Below the pieces are notes generated by a model. The model was not told where the DNA came from. It ran no database searches and worked only from the letters and a program-made list of their open reading frames with translations. A program made the position numbers and the translations under genes. A stretch of DNA of 64,000 nt from Lacticaseibacillus absianus. GTDB lineage: Bacteria > Bacillota > Bacilli > Lactobacillales > Lactobacillaceae. Below, in pieces: positions 33,890 to 43,039 of this stretch (position 1 is its first letter; every line of letters begins with the position of its first letter). The stretch lies in NCBI RefSeq assembly GCF_013407595.1, contig NZ_JABEKX010000005.1:29529-93528 (forward strand), in the 5' to 3' direction.

Positions 33890-35188
33890 ATGAAGAAAGT
33901 ATGGCGCGGGCTGATCCTCGTGGTCGCCGCGATCAGTGTATGGGCGGGCGTGGCGCCGGCCGCGACCGTCAGTGCTGCAACGACTGTCGATATCGACGCG
34001 AAGGCGGCGCTAGCGATCGAAGCGAAGACTGGGAAGGTGTTGTACGCCAAGAACGCCGATGCGAAGTTGCCGATCGCCTCGATGACCAAGATGCTCTCCT
34101 TGTACCTCGTGCTGGAGGCGATCCATGACGGCAAGCTGCAGTGGACGCAAAAAGTGACGCCGGATCAGGCGATCTACACGATCTCACAGGACAATTCGCT
34201 GTCCAACGTCCCGCTGCGCCTTGACGGGAGCTACTCGGTCGAGGAGCTCTACGAGGCCAGCTTCATCTACTCCGCCAACGCGGCGATGATGTTGTTGGGC
34301 AACGCCGTGGCCGGGACGCAGGATAAGTTCGTCGACCTGATGAAAGCCAAGCTCAAAGCTTGGGGGATCAACGATGCGACCATCGTCAACGCGACCGGGT
34401 TGCCGAACGGCCAGCTCAAGGCGGACATCTACCCGGGCAGCACCGCGGCGGATGAGAATGCGATGACCGCGAAGGACATCGCGCTGGTCGCGCAACACCT
34501 GCTCAACGACTACCCGGAAGTCCTGAAGATCACCACCGTCAAGACGAAGACCTTCCGCGAAGGCACCAGCGACGCGACCAAGATGGACAACTACGACTGG
34601 ATGTTGCAGGGGCTCGTCGCCGCCAAGGCAGATCTGCCGGTCGACGGCCTGAAGACCGGGACTACCGATAAGGCCGGGGACTGCTTCACCGGGACCGTGA
34701 CCAAGAACGGGATGCGCATCATCACCGTCGTGCTCCACGCGAACGGGACCGCCCAGACGCGCCGGTTCGACCAGACGGCCACGCTGATGCGCTATGCGCT
34801 CAATAACTGGACCGCGCTCAAGGTCTCGACCAAAGGCACGGCCGTCAAGGGCCATAGCCGTATCGCGGTGAACAAAGGGAAGGCTCAACACGTGGCGCTG
34901 GCCGCCGACAAGACGGTGACACTCTACGTCCCGACCGGCACGACCGCTCAGGATGTCGTGGCGACGTACACGGCCAAGAAGGGCATGAAGACCCGCATCG
35001 AGGCGCCGGTCAAGGCGGCGACGACAGTCGGGACCGTGACCTTCGCCGCTAAGGGCGACACGCTCGGCTACCTCAACGGCACGACGAGCGAGACGGTCAA
35101 CGTCAAGACGACGAAGGCGGTCGATAAGGCGAATTTCTTCGTCCTGCTCTTCCGAGGCATCGGCGAGTTCTTCAGTAATTTGTTCTAG
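33890..35188 (+). CDS. dacA: D-alanyl-D-alanine carboxypeptidase (PBP5-like)
   Basis: 432 residues. Signal peptide (about 1-30, cleaved after AVSAA-type site SAATT), then the penicillin-binding fold with Ser64-x-x-Lys67 (ASMTKM), Ser128-Ala-Asn130 and Lys255-Thr-Gly257. A C-terminal PBP5 beta domain and an amphipathic membrane-anchor end (NFFVLLFRGIGEFFSNLF) follow. It trims D-Ala from peptidoglycan stems. AAGGAG precedes the ATG; 11 bp after the kinase gene, so one operon. Confidence 0.93.
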   Translation: MKKVWRGLILVVAAISVWAGVAPAATVSAATTVDIDAKAALAIEAKTGKVLYAKNADAKLPIASMTKMLSLYLVLEAIHDGKLQWTQKVTPDQAIYTISQDNSLSNVPLRLDGSYSVEELYEASFIYSANAAMMLLGNAVAGTQDKFVDLMKAKLKAWGINDATIVNATGLPNGQLKADIYPGSTAADENAMTAKDIALVAQHLLNDYPEVLKITTVKTKTFREGTSDATKMDNYDWMLQGLVAAKADLPVDGLKTGTTDKAGDCFTGTVTKNGMRIITVVLHANGTAQTRRFDQTATLMRYALNNWTALKVSTKGTAVKGHSRIAVNKGKAQHVALAADKTVTLYVPTGTTAQDVVATYTAKKGMKTRIEAPVKAATTVGTVTFAAKGDTLGYLNGTTSETVNVKTTKAVDKANFFVLLFRGIGEFFSNLF

Positions 35189-35229
35189 ACCAGACGGTAA
35201 CCAGCGCGCAGAACTTGCGGGCATAGTGT

Positions 35230-35262
35230 AACAGGCGGTGTCGGTCACGGCGCCGCCTGTTT
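35230..35262 (+). terminator. Probable terminator after dacA
   Basis: AACAGGCGG pairs with CCGCCTGTT across a GC-rich loop; short T-run (TTTG). Confidence 0.6.
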
Positions 35263-35289
35263 GACCCTCGCGCAGTCAGGAGGTAGCGG

Positions 35290-35760
35290 ATGCAGTATCA
35301 TACGATCACCGCGGCCGGGCTACAGACGCTCAAGGATGAGGTCACGGCCTTGCAGCAAGCCCGCCCGGCGAAGATCGCGGCACTAGCCGCGGCGGCCGCA
35401 CTGGGCGATCGGTCGGAGAACGCGGACTACACGGCTGCGAAGCGCGATCTGCGGCAACTGGAAGGGCGACTGCGCTACCTGGACCGGCTGATCCGCTATG
35501 CCGAGGTGGTCCCGCCGACCGATCAGGCGATCGTCGCGCTGGGGCAGTGGGTGACGGTGCGCTTCGACGACGAGCCAGCCAGTGAGACCTATCACCTCGT
35601 GGGGCCGCATGAGGCCAGTATGGCCGCAGCGAATCTCGCCAGCGACTCGCCACTGGGGCACGCGCTGATGGCCCACGGCGTCGGCGACACGGTCACGGTG
35701 CAGGCGCCGAGTGGCGCCTACCCGGTGACCATCATGGGGATCCGAAGCGATATGGTATAA
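35290..35760 (+). CDS. GreA/GreB-family transcription elongation factor-like protein
   Basis: 156 residues. N-terminal antiparallel coiled coil (about 5-72, with acidic tip GDRSENADYTAAKRDL) and a C-terminal FKBP-like domain ending in SPLGHALMAHGVGDTVTV. Gre factors rescue stalled RNA polymerase by inserting the acidic tip into its channel; the tip acids (E and D of ENADY) are present. The main GreA is usually elsewhere, so this may be a second copy. AGGAGGTAG precedes the ATG. Confidence 0.85.
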   Translation: MQYHTITAAGLQTLKDEVTALQQARPAKIAALAAAAALGDRSENADYTAAKRDLRQLEGRLRYLDRLIRYAEVVPPTDQAIVALGQWVTVRFDDEPASETYHLVGPHEASMAAANLASDSPLGHALMAHGVGDTVTVQAPSGAYPVTIMGIRSDMV

Positions 35761-35793
35761 TTGGCACAAATACGCGCAGATAAGGAGAACACA

Positions 35794-37350
35794 ATGTCAT
35801 TATCATTGAACGAATGCATTTTGTTACTGAAGGAACACCATCTGCTTAAGAGCAGTGCGGTCCAGAACAATGTGGGCACTGAGATGACGGGGATCGCGCA
35901 TGACTTCAAGCAAGTCTCCGGACCGACGCTGTTCTTCTGCCGGGGCGCGCACTTCCGCCCGATCTACCTCTCGATGGCCAAGGACAACGGGGCGACCACG
36001 TATGTCGCGGAGAAGCCGTATGTGGAAGGCAACGGGATGAATGCGCTGATCGTCGTCAATGTGCAAAAAGCGATGGCGATCTTGAGTGCGGCGTTCTTTG
36101 ATTTTCCGCAAGACGACCTGTTCGTCATCGCCTTCACCGGGACCAAGGGCAAAACGACGTCGGCTTATTTCACGCGTGGGATCCTGGAGCAGGCGCACCC
36201 GAAGCACGTCGCGCTGTCGTCGACCATCGAGCGCGTGATCGGCCCGAACCCTGACCAGCGCTTCACCGCCGACTTGACGACGCCGGAGTCGATCGATTTG
36301 TTCCGCGACATGCGTGCGGCGGTCGATAACGGGATGACGCACATGGTGATGGAGGTCTCCAGCCAGGCCTACCTGAAGAACCGCGTCTTCGGGCTGACTT
36401 ACGACGTCGGCTTCTTCCTGAACATCACGCCGGATCACATCGGGCCGAATGAGCACCCGGATTTTGCCAACTACTTGCATAACAAGCTGCAGCTGGTCGT
36501 CAACTCGCGCAAGGTCGTGATCAATGCGGAGACTGCCCACTTCAATGAGGTGTACGCGGCGGCGACGACCACGACGAACCCGGACTCGATCTTCCTGTTT
36601 GCGCGCGATGATTTCAAGCTGGACCGAGACGACGTCAAGATCGATTTTCGCTTCGAAAGCCTTGGGCTGGACACGACGGCAAGTACGTTCAAACTGATCC
36701 CGGTCACGGATAAGGCCGCGGCCCTGAATGTCGGCAATCACTACGCGCTCAGTCTGATCGGCGACTTCAACGAAAGCAACGCGACGGCGGCGGTCATCGC
36801 CGCTGGGTTGGCTGGCGTCGACGGCTCCAAGGCCGCCCCTGGGCTCGCGCATGTGATGATCCCTGGCCGGATGGAGTCGCTGGCGGTCCCGGGCCACGGC
36901 ACGGTCTTTGTCGATTTTGCCCACAACTACGGGAGCCTTAAGGCGCTGTTCGCCTTCCTGAACCGGGAGTATGATGGCGCCAAACTGAACCTTGTACTCG
37001 GTGCGCCAGGGGACAAGGGGGTCTCGCGCCGCGCCGGCTTCGCCAAGGTGATCAACGAAAGTGTCACGACTGCCTACCTGACGACGGATGACCCGGGATT
37101 CGAGGAGCCTGCTGATATCGTGGCGGCGATCGAGACTGGGATCGACCACGACCGCGTGGCGGTCAAGACGATGCTCGACCGGCAGGCGGCGATCGCTGCC
37201 GCCGTGCGGGCCAACGGCCCGCAAGACGTCTTGGTCGTCGCCGGCAAAGGCGCGGACACTTACCAGAAGGTCCGCGGTGTCGACACGCCGTGGGCGGGCG
37301 ATCTGACGGTGGTCAAGCGCGTGGCCGCAGAATTGGAGGATGAGGTCTGA
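35794..37350 (+). CDS. murE: UDP-N-acetylmuramyl-tripeptide synthetase MurE (probably L-lysine-adding)
   Basis: 518 residues. Mur-ligase ATP loop FTGTKGKTT, middle-domain EVSSQAYLKNR, and C-terminal domain. The residue pattern where mDAP enzymes have DNPR is DDPGFEEP here, so it is likely to add L-lysine, as expected for Lys-type lactobacillal walls. AAGGAG precedes ATG 35794; a longer frame to 35761 lacks a ribosome site. The stop overlaps the start of the racemase gene by one base. Confidence 0.9.
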   Translation: MSLSLNECILLLKEHHLLKSSAVQNNVGTEMTGIAHDFKQVSGPTLFFCRGAHFRPIYLSMAKDNGATTYVAEKPYVEGNGMNALIVVNVQKAMAILSAAFFDFPQDDLFVIAFTGTKGKTTSAYFTRGILEQAHPKHVALSSTIERVIGPNPDQRFTADLTTPESIDLFRDMRAAVDNGMTHMVMEVSSQAYLKNRVFGLTYDVGFFLNITPDHIGPNEHPDFANYLHNKLQLVVNSRKVVINAETAHFNEVYAAATTTTNPDSIFLFARDDFKLDRDDVKIDFRFESLGLDTTASTFKLIPVTDKAAALNVGNHYALSLIGDFNESNATAAVIAAGLAGVDGSKAAPGLAHVMIPGRMESLAVPGHGTVFVDFAHNYGSLKALFAFLNREYDGAKLNLVLGAPGDKGVSRRAGFAKVINESVTTAYLTTDDPGFEEPADIVAAIETGIDHDRVAVKTMLDRQAAIAAAVRANGPQDVLVVAGKGADTYQKVRGVDTPWAGDLTVVKRVAAELEDEV

Positions 37351-38102
37351 TGGATCACTTCTTCACCGTACTTGGCGGGATGGGCACGGCAGCAACGGAG
37401 AGTTACCTGCGCCTGCTCAACGCGCGTACCCCGGCGGCGAAGGATCAAGACTACCTCGACTACCTCCTCGTCAACCACGCGAGCGTCCCTGACCGGACCG
37501 CGTATATCCTCGATCACCGCCAACCTAGTTTTTTGCCGCCACTGCTGCAAGATATCCGCCAGCAGAGTCAGCTACACCCGGACTTTTTCGTGGTCGTCTG
37601 CAACACGGCCCACTATTTTTACCAAGCGCTACAGGCGGCCACGCCCATCCCGATCCTGCACATGCCGCACCTGGCGGTCCGCCACCTGAGCGCGCAGTTC
37701 CCGACCGCGCACCGCGTTGGGCTGATCGCGACGCAGGGCAGCATCGCCGACGGAGTCTACGCCAAGGAGATCTCGGCGACCGGACGTGAGGTCGTGCTCG
37801 GCGATGCAGCGCTGCAAGACGCGGTCTCGGAGTTGATCTACACGCACATCAAGCAACAGGGGACCGTCGATGCGGCGCTGTACCACCAGATCCTGGCGCG
37901 GATGCAGACCGAATTCCAGGTCGACGTGACGGTGCTCGGCTGCACGGAGCTGTCGCTGGCACAGGAAAAAGCGCCGACGCACCCTTATCCGGTGATCGAC
38001 GCCCAGAGCCTGATCGTGGATCTGTCCCTGCAACTGGCCCTCGCCTTTCGCCGAGATCCGGCGGCAGGCCGGGCGCTACTGGCCCAGCTCATGGCAGATT
38101 GA
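37350..38102 (+). CDS. Aspartate/glutamate racemase family protein
   Basis: 250 residues. N-terminal LGGMGTAATESYLRLL, first catalytic Cys84 (VVCNTAHYF) and second Cys198 (VLGCTELSLA) are the two-base pair of PLP-free racemases. Its reading frame overlaps the murE stop, so it is translated with murE. An aspartate racemase would supply D-Asp for the D-Asp cross-bridge of Lys-D-Asp peptidoglycan; this is inference from context. Confidence 0.87.
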   Translation: MDHFFTVLGGMGTAATESYLRLLNARTPAAKDQDYLDYLLVNHASVPDRTAYILDHRQPSFLPPLLQDIRQQSQLHPDFFVVVCNTAHYFYQALQAATPIPILHMPHLAVRHLSAQFPTAHRVGLIATQGSIADGVYAKEISATGREVVLGDAALQDAVSELIYTHIKQQGTVDAALYHQILARMQTEFQVDVTVLGCTELSLAQEKAPTHPYPVIDAQSLIVDLSLQLALAFRRDPAAGRALLAQLMAD

Positions 38103-38151
38103 GCCCGGTGGATGACCAAAGATCGTGGCCGAGACATCATCGGCTCAGGAT

Positions 38152-38271
38152 AGATGCCCGACGATTCCAGAACAGTCCGAGCCGGACAAGCGTAGCCCCT
38201 AGTAAACCCGAACTTAGGTTTACCGGGGGCTACGCTTATTCGCTGGGCTAAAACCGCTTGATGGCGCAGCC
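38152..38271 (+). repeat. Intergenic hairpin repeat, copy 3
   Basis: Left end GATGCCCGACGATTCCAGAA, outer stem AAGCGTAGCCCC (38188-38199) with GGGGCTACGCTT (38226-38237), right end CGCTGGGCTAAAACCGC...ATGGCGCAGCC. Its inner part reads AAACCCGAACTTAGGTTT, the reverse complement of copies 1 and 2, although the flanks keep the same direction. Fills 38103-38293. Confidence 0.8.
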
Positions 38272-38293
38272 TCGATTTTTTGGCGTTCATATT

Positions 38294-39532
38294 TCAGCGG
38301 TCGGTGAGCAGTACCGGTAGTGCGTGGCGCACCTGAATGCCGGCACAGGCGCGCAGCGCCGCGAGGTGCGTCGCGAGCGCCGCGTCGGTCAGCGGTTCGG
38401 TCAGCAGGTGTAGACCGCCGGGCGCCGCGACCAAGGGGCCGTGAAGCCCGAGCTGGTCGATCAGCGCCTGCCCGTCGATCGACCTGGTGGTGGTCAGTGC
38501 GATCAGCCGCGCTGCCGGCAGGTGTAGCGGGGTGCTGGCCGTCAAGCGGCCAGCGGCCAGCGGGTAGGGATAGCCTTGACGGATCGCGGTGGCGACCTGC
38601 GCGAGGTCGGCGACCACGGCATTGGCGGTCGGTAGGCTGCCAGCGCCGGGCCCGCTCAGTGTCAGCGCCGGCAGGTCCGTGCTGTGCAGGATCACCGCGT
38701 TGTTCTCGGCGCCGACGAGGCTCAGCGGATGGGTATTGGCGACCAGCGTCGGGCTGACCGTCAGCCGCAGGGCTTGGCCGCGCCGGGTCCCCGTGATCAG
38801 GGGTTTGATCGCGTAGCCGAAGGTGCGCGCAGCGGCAAAGTCCGCCTGCGTCAGGCTTGCCAGTCCCTGTCGCTGGATCGCCTCGAGTGGCGCGTCGAGG
38901 CCAAAGGCCAGCCGACTGAGGATCAGTAGCTTGTAAGCCGCGTCGAGGCCCTCGACGTCGTTGGTCGGGTCAGCCTCCGCGAACCCCAGAGCTTGGGCCT
39001 GAGCCAGGGCGTCCGCGTACGCAGCCCCGCTGGCCATCTGGGTCAGGATGAAGTTGCTGGTGCCGTTGGCGATCCCGATCAGCCGGTCGATGGTGTCGCC
39101 GGCGTACGCGGTCTTGAGCGTCTGCAGGATCGGGATACCACCCATCACCGCCGCCTCGTAGGCTAAGGCGACGCCGTGGCGCTGGGCCAGGGCGGTCAAG
39201 GTGACGCCGTGCGTCGCGATCAGGTCCTTGTTGGCGGTGATCACGTGCTTGCCAGTCTCGAGCGCCCGGGTCAACAGCCGTTGCGGCAAGTCGATGCCGC
39301 CCATCACCTCGATGATGATGTCGAGGTCGGGGTCGTTGACCAGCGCCCACGGATCGGTCGTCAGCGCGAGGTCACTGTACTCGGCCTGGCGCGCTGGCGT
39401 CAGGGTGCGCACGGCGGCGCGGGTGAGTTTGAAGTCCAGCTGGGTCAGGGTGGGCAGCGCACGGGCGAGGATCGTGTGCACCCCGCGACCAACGGTCCCC
39501 AGACCGAGCAGGCCGATGTGTAAGGTCGTCAT
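38294..39532 (-). CDS. hom: Homoserine dehydrogenase
   Basis: 412 residues. NAD(P) loop LGLGTVGRGVHTIL at 9-22, then the homoserine dehydrogenase core (EVMGGIDLPQRLL, ANKDLIATHG and GIANGTSNFILTQM) with catalytic Lys near the LNDVEGLDAAYKL segment. The C-terminal end is short, with a reduced ACT-like tail. It makes homoserine from aspartate semialdehyde. Last gene of the metA-metB-metC-hom operon. Confidence 0.92.
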   Translation of the reverse strand: MTTLHIGLLGLGTVGRGVHTILARALPTLTQLDFKLTRAAVRTLTPARQAEYSDLALTTDPWALVNDPDLDIIIEVMGGIDLPQRLLTRALETGKHVITANKDLIATHGVTLTALAQRHGVALAYEAAVMGGIPILQTLKTAYAGDTIDRLIGIANGTSNFILTQMASGAAYADALAQAQALGFAEADPTNDVEGLDAAYKLLILSRLAFGLDAPLEAIQRQGLASLTQADFAAARTFGYAIKPLITGTRRGQALRLTVSPTLVANTHPLSLVGAENNAVILHSTDLPALTLSGPGAGSLPTANAVVADLAQVATAIRQGYPYPLAAGRLTASTPLHLPAARLIALTTTRSIDGQALIDQLGLHGPLVAAPGGLHLLTEPLTDAALATHLAALRACAGIQVRHALPVLLTDR

Positions 39533-39542
39533 CGCAGCCCTC

Positions 39543-40685
39543 CTAGTCTAGGCGCGCCAGGCCCTGGCGCAGGTCGTCGATCAAGTCGTCTGGGTCTTCC
39601 AGCCCGACGGAAAAGCGCAGCAGCCCCGGCGTGATCCCACACGCGACCTGTTCTTCGGGGCTCATCTCGGCGTGGCTCATCTTTGGCGGATACGACAAGA
39701 TGGATTCCACCCCGCCGAGGCTGACGGAGAACTCGGGGATGCGTAGGTGCTCGGCCAGGGTGCGGGCGTGTGCGGCAGAGCCGACATCGAAACTCAACAC
39801 CGCGCCGCCATTGACCGCCTGGCGCTGCTGGACGGCATAGCCGGCGTTGCTGGCCAGCCCTGGGTAGCAGACGCGGGTGACCTGCGGCTGCGCTTCGAGC
39901 CACTCGGCGATGCGCTGGGCGGCCTGGCTGGACTGCGCCATGCGCACGCCCAGCGTCTTGATCCCCCGCAGCAGCAAGAAGGTGTCGGTGACCCCGAGCG
40001 TGGCGCCGAATGCGTTTTGGATAAAATAGATCCGCTCGGCCAAGGCCGGATCGTCGGTGACCGCCGCGCCGGCGAGGATGTCCGAGTGTCCGGAGAGGAA
40101 CTTGGTCGCGGAGTGGACCACAATGTCGACGCCTAAGGCCAGTGGTTTTTGCAACACGGGGGACATGAAGGTGTTGTCGGCGATGGTCAACAGGTCATGC
40201 GCCTTGGCGAGGCTGGCGACGGCGGCGATGTCGGTCACCGCCAACACCGGATTGGATGGCGTCTCGATGTAGATCGCCTTGGTGTTCGGCTGGATCGCCG
40301 CCTCGAGGGCGGTGAGGTCGGTCGGATCGACGAAGGTGTGGGTGATGCCGAAGCGGTTGAGCACTTGCGTCAGGATGCGGAAGGTGCCACCGTAGACGAA
40401 CTTAGAGACTAGTAAGTGGTCGCCTTGGCTGAAGATCTCCAGCACACTCGAGATCGCCGCCATGCCGGTGCTGTACAGGAAGCCGTAGCGGCCCCCTTCA
40501 AGTGTCGCGACGGCCTGCTCGCCGACTTGGCGCGTCGGGTTGCCGCTGCGCGCGTAATCGAACTCACCGAAGTGGTCGAAGTCGCTTTGGTAGAACGTGG
40601 AGCTCAGGTGGATCGGGGTGTTGACGGCGCCGCTGGCCGGGTCTTTGACCGTGGTCGCCTTGATGATCTTCGTCCAATCGTGCAT
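39543..40685 (-). CDS. metC: PLP-dependent cystathionine beta-lyase-type enzyme
   Basis: 380 residues, Cys/Met-metabolism PLP fold type I. PLP lysine is in HSATKFLSGHSD, with the family's YARSGNPTR and SLGGVESILSYPPKMSHAEM blocks. Likely splits cystathionine to homocysteine, but gamma-lyase or O-acetylhomoserine sulfhydrylase activity cannot be excluded. Start 40685 lies 3 bp from the preceding gene's stop on the same strand; 10 bp ahead of hom. Confidence 0.82.
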   Translation of the reverse strand: MHDWTKIIKATTVKDPASGAVNTPIHLSSTFYQSDFDHFGEFDYARSGNPTRQVGEQAVATLEGGRYGFLYSTGMAAISSVLEIFSQGDHLLVSKFVYGGTFRILTQVLNRFGITHTFVDPTDLTALEAAIQPNTKAIYIETPSNPVLAVTDIAAVASLAKAHDLLTIADNTFMSPVLQKPLALGVDIVVHSATKFLSGHSDILAGAAVTDDPALAERIYFIQNAFGATLGVTDTFLLLRGIKTLGVRMAQSSQAAQRIAEWLEAQPQVTRVCYPGLASNAGYAVQQRQAVNGGAVLSFDVGSAAHARTLAEHLRIPEFSVSLGGVESILSYPPKMSHAEMSPEEQVACGITPGLLRFSVGLEDPDDLIDDLRQGLARLD

Positions 40686-40687
40686 GG

Positions 40688-41809
40688 TTAGTCCTCCTTC
40701 GGCTGGGCGTTAGCGATCGCTTGGGTCAGATCCGCCAGCAGGTCGTCTTCATCTTCTAAGCCGACCGAGACGCGGATCAGCTGCGGGGTGATCCCCAGCG
40801 CGCGACGCTGGGCCTCTGGCATATCGTGGTGGGTCTGGACATCCGGCACGGTCACCATGGTCTCCACGCTCCCGAGGCTCTCGGCGAACGAACAGACCGC
40901 CAGGCCGCGCAGGAAGGTGTCGACTGAGTACCCCGGGGCGAGGTAAAAACTGATCATTCCGCCGACCCCGGCGTACAGGAGCTTGGCGACGCCGGGCAAA
41001 TCCGCCAGGCGCTGGGCCAGGAACTGGGCGTTGGTGGTGTGCGCGGCCATGCGGACCTTGAGGGTCTTGAGCGACCGTAGCAGCAGCCACGCGGAGAAGG
41101 GGTCGAGCGTCTGCCCGGTGGTGGTCAGCTGAGCGCTGAGCGCTGCCGCCAGCGTGTCGGTGCGGGCCACGACCGCGCCAGCCAAGATGTCGTTGTGGCC
41201 GCCTAGGTACTTGGTCGCGGAGTGGACCACCAGATCTGCGCCCAGGGTCAGCGGACGCTGGTAGATCGGGGTGAGAAACGTGTTGTCCACCGCGATCAGG
41301 ATGTCGGGCCGCACCGCGTGCACGGCATCGGCGACGGCTTCGAGGTCGATCACCTTCATTGTTGGGTTAGACGGGGACTCCAACCAGATCAGCTTAGTCT
41401 GCGGCCGCAGGCTCAGCAGCAGGTGGTCGATGTCGCGCCCGTCCCAGGTGTCGTAGTCGACGCGGTACTTGGCCTGGCGCTCATCGAAGTAGCGGAAGGA
41501 CCCGCCGTAGAGGTCGTCACTGGCGATGAAGTGGTCGCCGGTCTGGGTGAAGGTGCTGAACACGAGGTCGATCGCAGCCATCCCGGAGCTGACGGCCCAG
41601 GCGGCAACACCGCCTTCGAGCAGTGTCAGCTGTTGTTCGAGCAGTGCGCGTGTCGGCGTCTCGAGGCGCGCGTAGTCGTAACCCGTGGACGCGCCCAGAC
41701 CAGGGTGGCGAAATGCGGTGGAGAAATACAGGGGAGGCACGACCGCGCCTGTGTTGGCGTCGTCAGTGCCGTTGGTGCCTTGGATCAGTTGGGTCGCGAG
41801 TTTCGTCAT
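40688..41809 (-). CDS. metB: PLP-dependent cystathionine gamma-synthase-type enzyme
   Basis: 373 residues of the same PLP family, with lysine in [16 protein letters not shown] and the [12 protein letters not shown] motif near the N-terminus. In the operon between metA and a second paralogue, the most economical reading is condensation of activated homoserine with cysteine (gamma-synthase), the other paralogue being the lyase. Starts at ATG 41809, which overlaps the metA stop by 4 bp. Confidence 0.8.
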   Translation of the reverse strand: MTKLATQLIQGTNGTDDANTGAVVPPLYFSTAFRHPGLGASTGYDYARLETPTRALLEQQLTLLEGGVAAWAVSSGMAAIDLVFSTFTQTGDHFIASDDLYGGSFRYFDERQAKYRVDYDTWDGRDIDHLLLSLRPQTKLIWLESPSNPTMKVIDLEAVADAVHAVRPDILIAVDNTFLTPIYQRPLTLGADLVVHSATKYLGGHNDILAGAVVARTDTLAAALSAQLTTTGQTLDPFSAWLLLRSLKTLKVRMAAHTTNAQFLAQRLADLPGVAKLLYAGVGGMISFYLAPGYSVDTFLRGLAVCSFAESLGSVETMVTVPDVQTHHDMPEAQRRALGITPQLIRVSVGLEDEDDLLADLTQAIANAQPKED

Positions 41810-42591
41810 GAGAGTGCCTCCGTGAGTGAATTCAGCCAGGTCGTGTAGACGCGTACCGCGTCTTGGGCCCAGTGGTTGTGTGGCTGTAGATCAGTGTCGA
41901 GATAGTGTGCCGGTGGGCGAGTCTGGGCGTCGCGGGTCAGGTCGCGATAAAACTCCGCCCGCAACGTTCCGGTCAGGTATTCGAGGTGGCCGGCGAGGTA
42001 CAGGGAGTGCGTCGCGTCATCGGCCAGCGCGGTCACGCCGAGTCCCGGCCCGCTCGCCAGGATCCGACCACGGCGCACCGCCGCTGGGGGGATGCGGAAG
42101 TAACGCGACTGGGGCATTGTCAGCCCATCGGTGGTGTACACGCCGTTGATCTTCGTCGTCAGGCGCTCGCCGGTGAAGGTACCCTCCAGCGCCCCGGCCG
42201 CGTCTGCACCCCAGCAGATGAACACGCTGCCGGTCACATGCGTTCGGCGCCACGTCATCAACTCACGCAGCTCCGGCCAAAAATCCACCGCATCGAACGG
42301 CATCCGGTCCAGCGGCGCGCCGGTGATGATCAACCCGTCGAAGTGCTGTGCGCGGACTTGCGCGAAGGTGCGGTACGCCGCCAGGAGCGCGGCGGCGTCG
42401 TGGCGCAGCCGGTGCGTCGCCGGCAGGCAGAAGGTCAAGGCGACCGGGCGGCCGATCGCCTCGAACAGGCGCGTGAACTGGCGCTCTGTCACCGCGCGGT
42501 TGGGCATCAGATTCAAGATCAAAAGGTGCAAAGCGTTCGGCGCTGGCGTCAGGTGATTCTGCGTCAGGCCGGAGAGCACGGCAACAGGCAT
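41806..42591 (-). CDS. metA: Homoserine O-acyltransferase MetA
   Basis: 261 residues, shorter than the usual 300 (the N-terminal 35-40 residues are reduced). Catalytic Cys126 (FICWGADAAGAL), His202 and Glu204 (AGHLEY) match the MetA triad; MPQSRYFRIPP is the family's conserved arm. Transfers an acetyl or succinyl group to homoserine; many Firmicutes MetA enzymes use acetyl-CoA. AAAGGAG precedes ATG 42591. First gene of the operon, behind the T-box leader. Confidence 0.88.
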   Translation of the reverse strand: MPVAVLSGLTQNHLTPAPNALHLLILNLMPNRAVTERQFTRLFEAIGRPVALTFCLPATHRLRHDAAALLAAYRTFAQVRAQHFDGLIITGAPLDRMPFDAVDFWPELRELMTWRRTHVTGSVFICWGADAAGALEGTFTGERLTTKINGVYTTDGLTMPQSRYFRIPPAAVRRGRILASGPGLGVTALADDATHSLYLAGHLEYLTGTLRAEFYRDLTRDAQTRPPAHYLDTDLQPHNHWAQDAVRVYTTWLNSLTEALS

Positions 42592-42631
42592 GGCGGGCTC
42601 CTTTCTCGGGATAGGTGATCCTGGACGCTAA

Positions 42632-42900
42632 AAAGCCCCGCAGTCATCACTGAACTGCGGGGCGCTTAAGCGCGGTACCACCCGGGTTTTTGGCGGTCGT
42701 CACCGGTCGCCACTTCTCGTACGGCGCAGGGCGCGATACGATGACGCGTTAACGGGCGTTCCCGGTTCGCACTGACCGCAGCTTGCACGAACAAGACTCG
42801 AAGACCATTTTCCCCGCGGCGTCACGACCGGTTCACACCAGCCACCGGTTCTCTGGGCGTTCGCCAGCGGGTACTTATCTTGTCACTGTCTGAATGATTA
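42632..42900 (-). promoter_or_regulatory. T-box leader, Met specifier
   Basis: On the minus strand: stem I region, then GGGTGGTACCGCG (antiterminator core, plus 42671-42683), then the terminator GCCCCGCAGT/ACTGCGGGGC (42635-42663) with T-run. The specifier loop reads GGGGAAA-ATG-GTC; ATG (plus CAT at 42806-42808) fits tRNA-Met, agreeing with the methionine genes downstream. Uncharged tRNA-Met would favour read-through into metA-metB-metC-hom. Confidence 0.85.
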
Positions 42901-42905
42901 CTCAT

Positions 42906-42934
42906 ATACTAGTGCGATTATGAGAATTAGTCAA
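42906..42934 (-). promoter_or_regulatory. Promoter of the methionine operon
   Basis: On the minus strand TTGACT (42929-42934) and TAGTAT (42906-42911) are 17 bp apart, just before the T-box. Confidence 0.85.
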
Positions 42935-43039
42935 TGTTTCTTTCATAATTTGCCCATGTTCGGGCGGGCCAAGGCAGTCACGCCCCGCTTTTTCTGCTAT
43001 ACTAATTAATGGTAAGCTAATTAAAAAGGAGTGTTTTCA

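Noticed and set aside
34184..35248. 354-residue frame on the minus strand opposite dacA
   Set aside because: Arg-, Asp- and Val-rich shadow frame typical of high-GC DNA; dacA on plus has signal peptide, ribosome site and all catalytic motifs.
35824..37224. 466-residue frame opposite murE
   Set aside because: Shadow of murE; composition is abnormal and no ribosome site exists.
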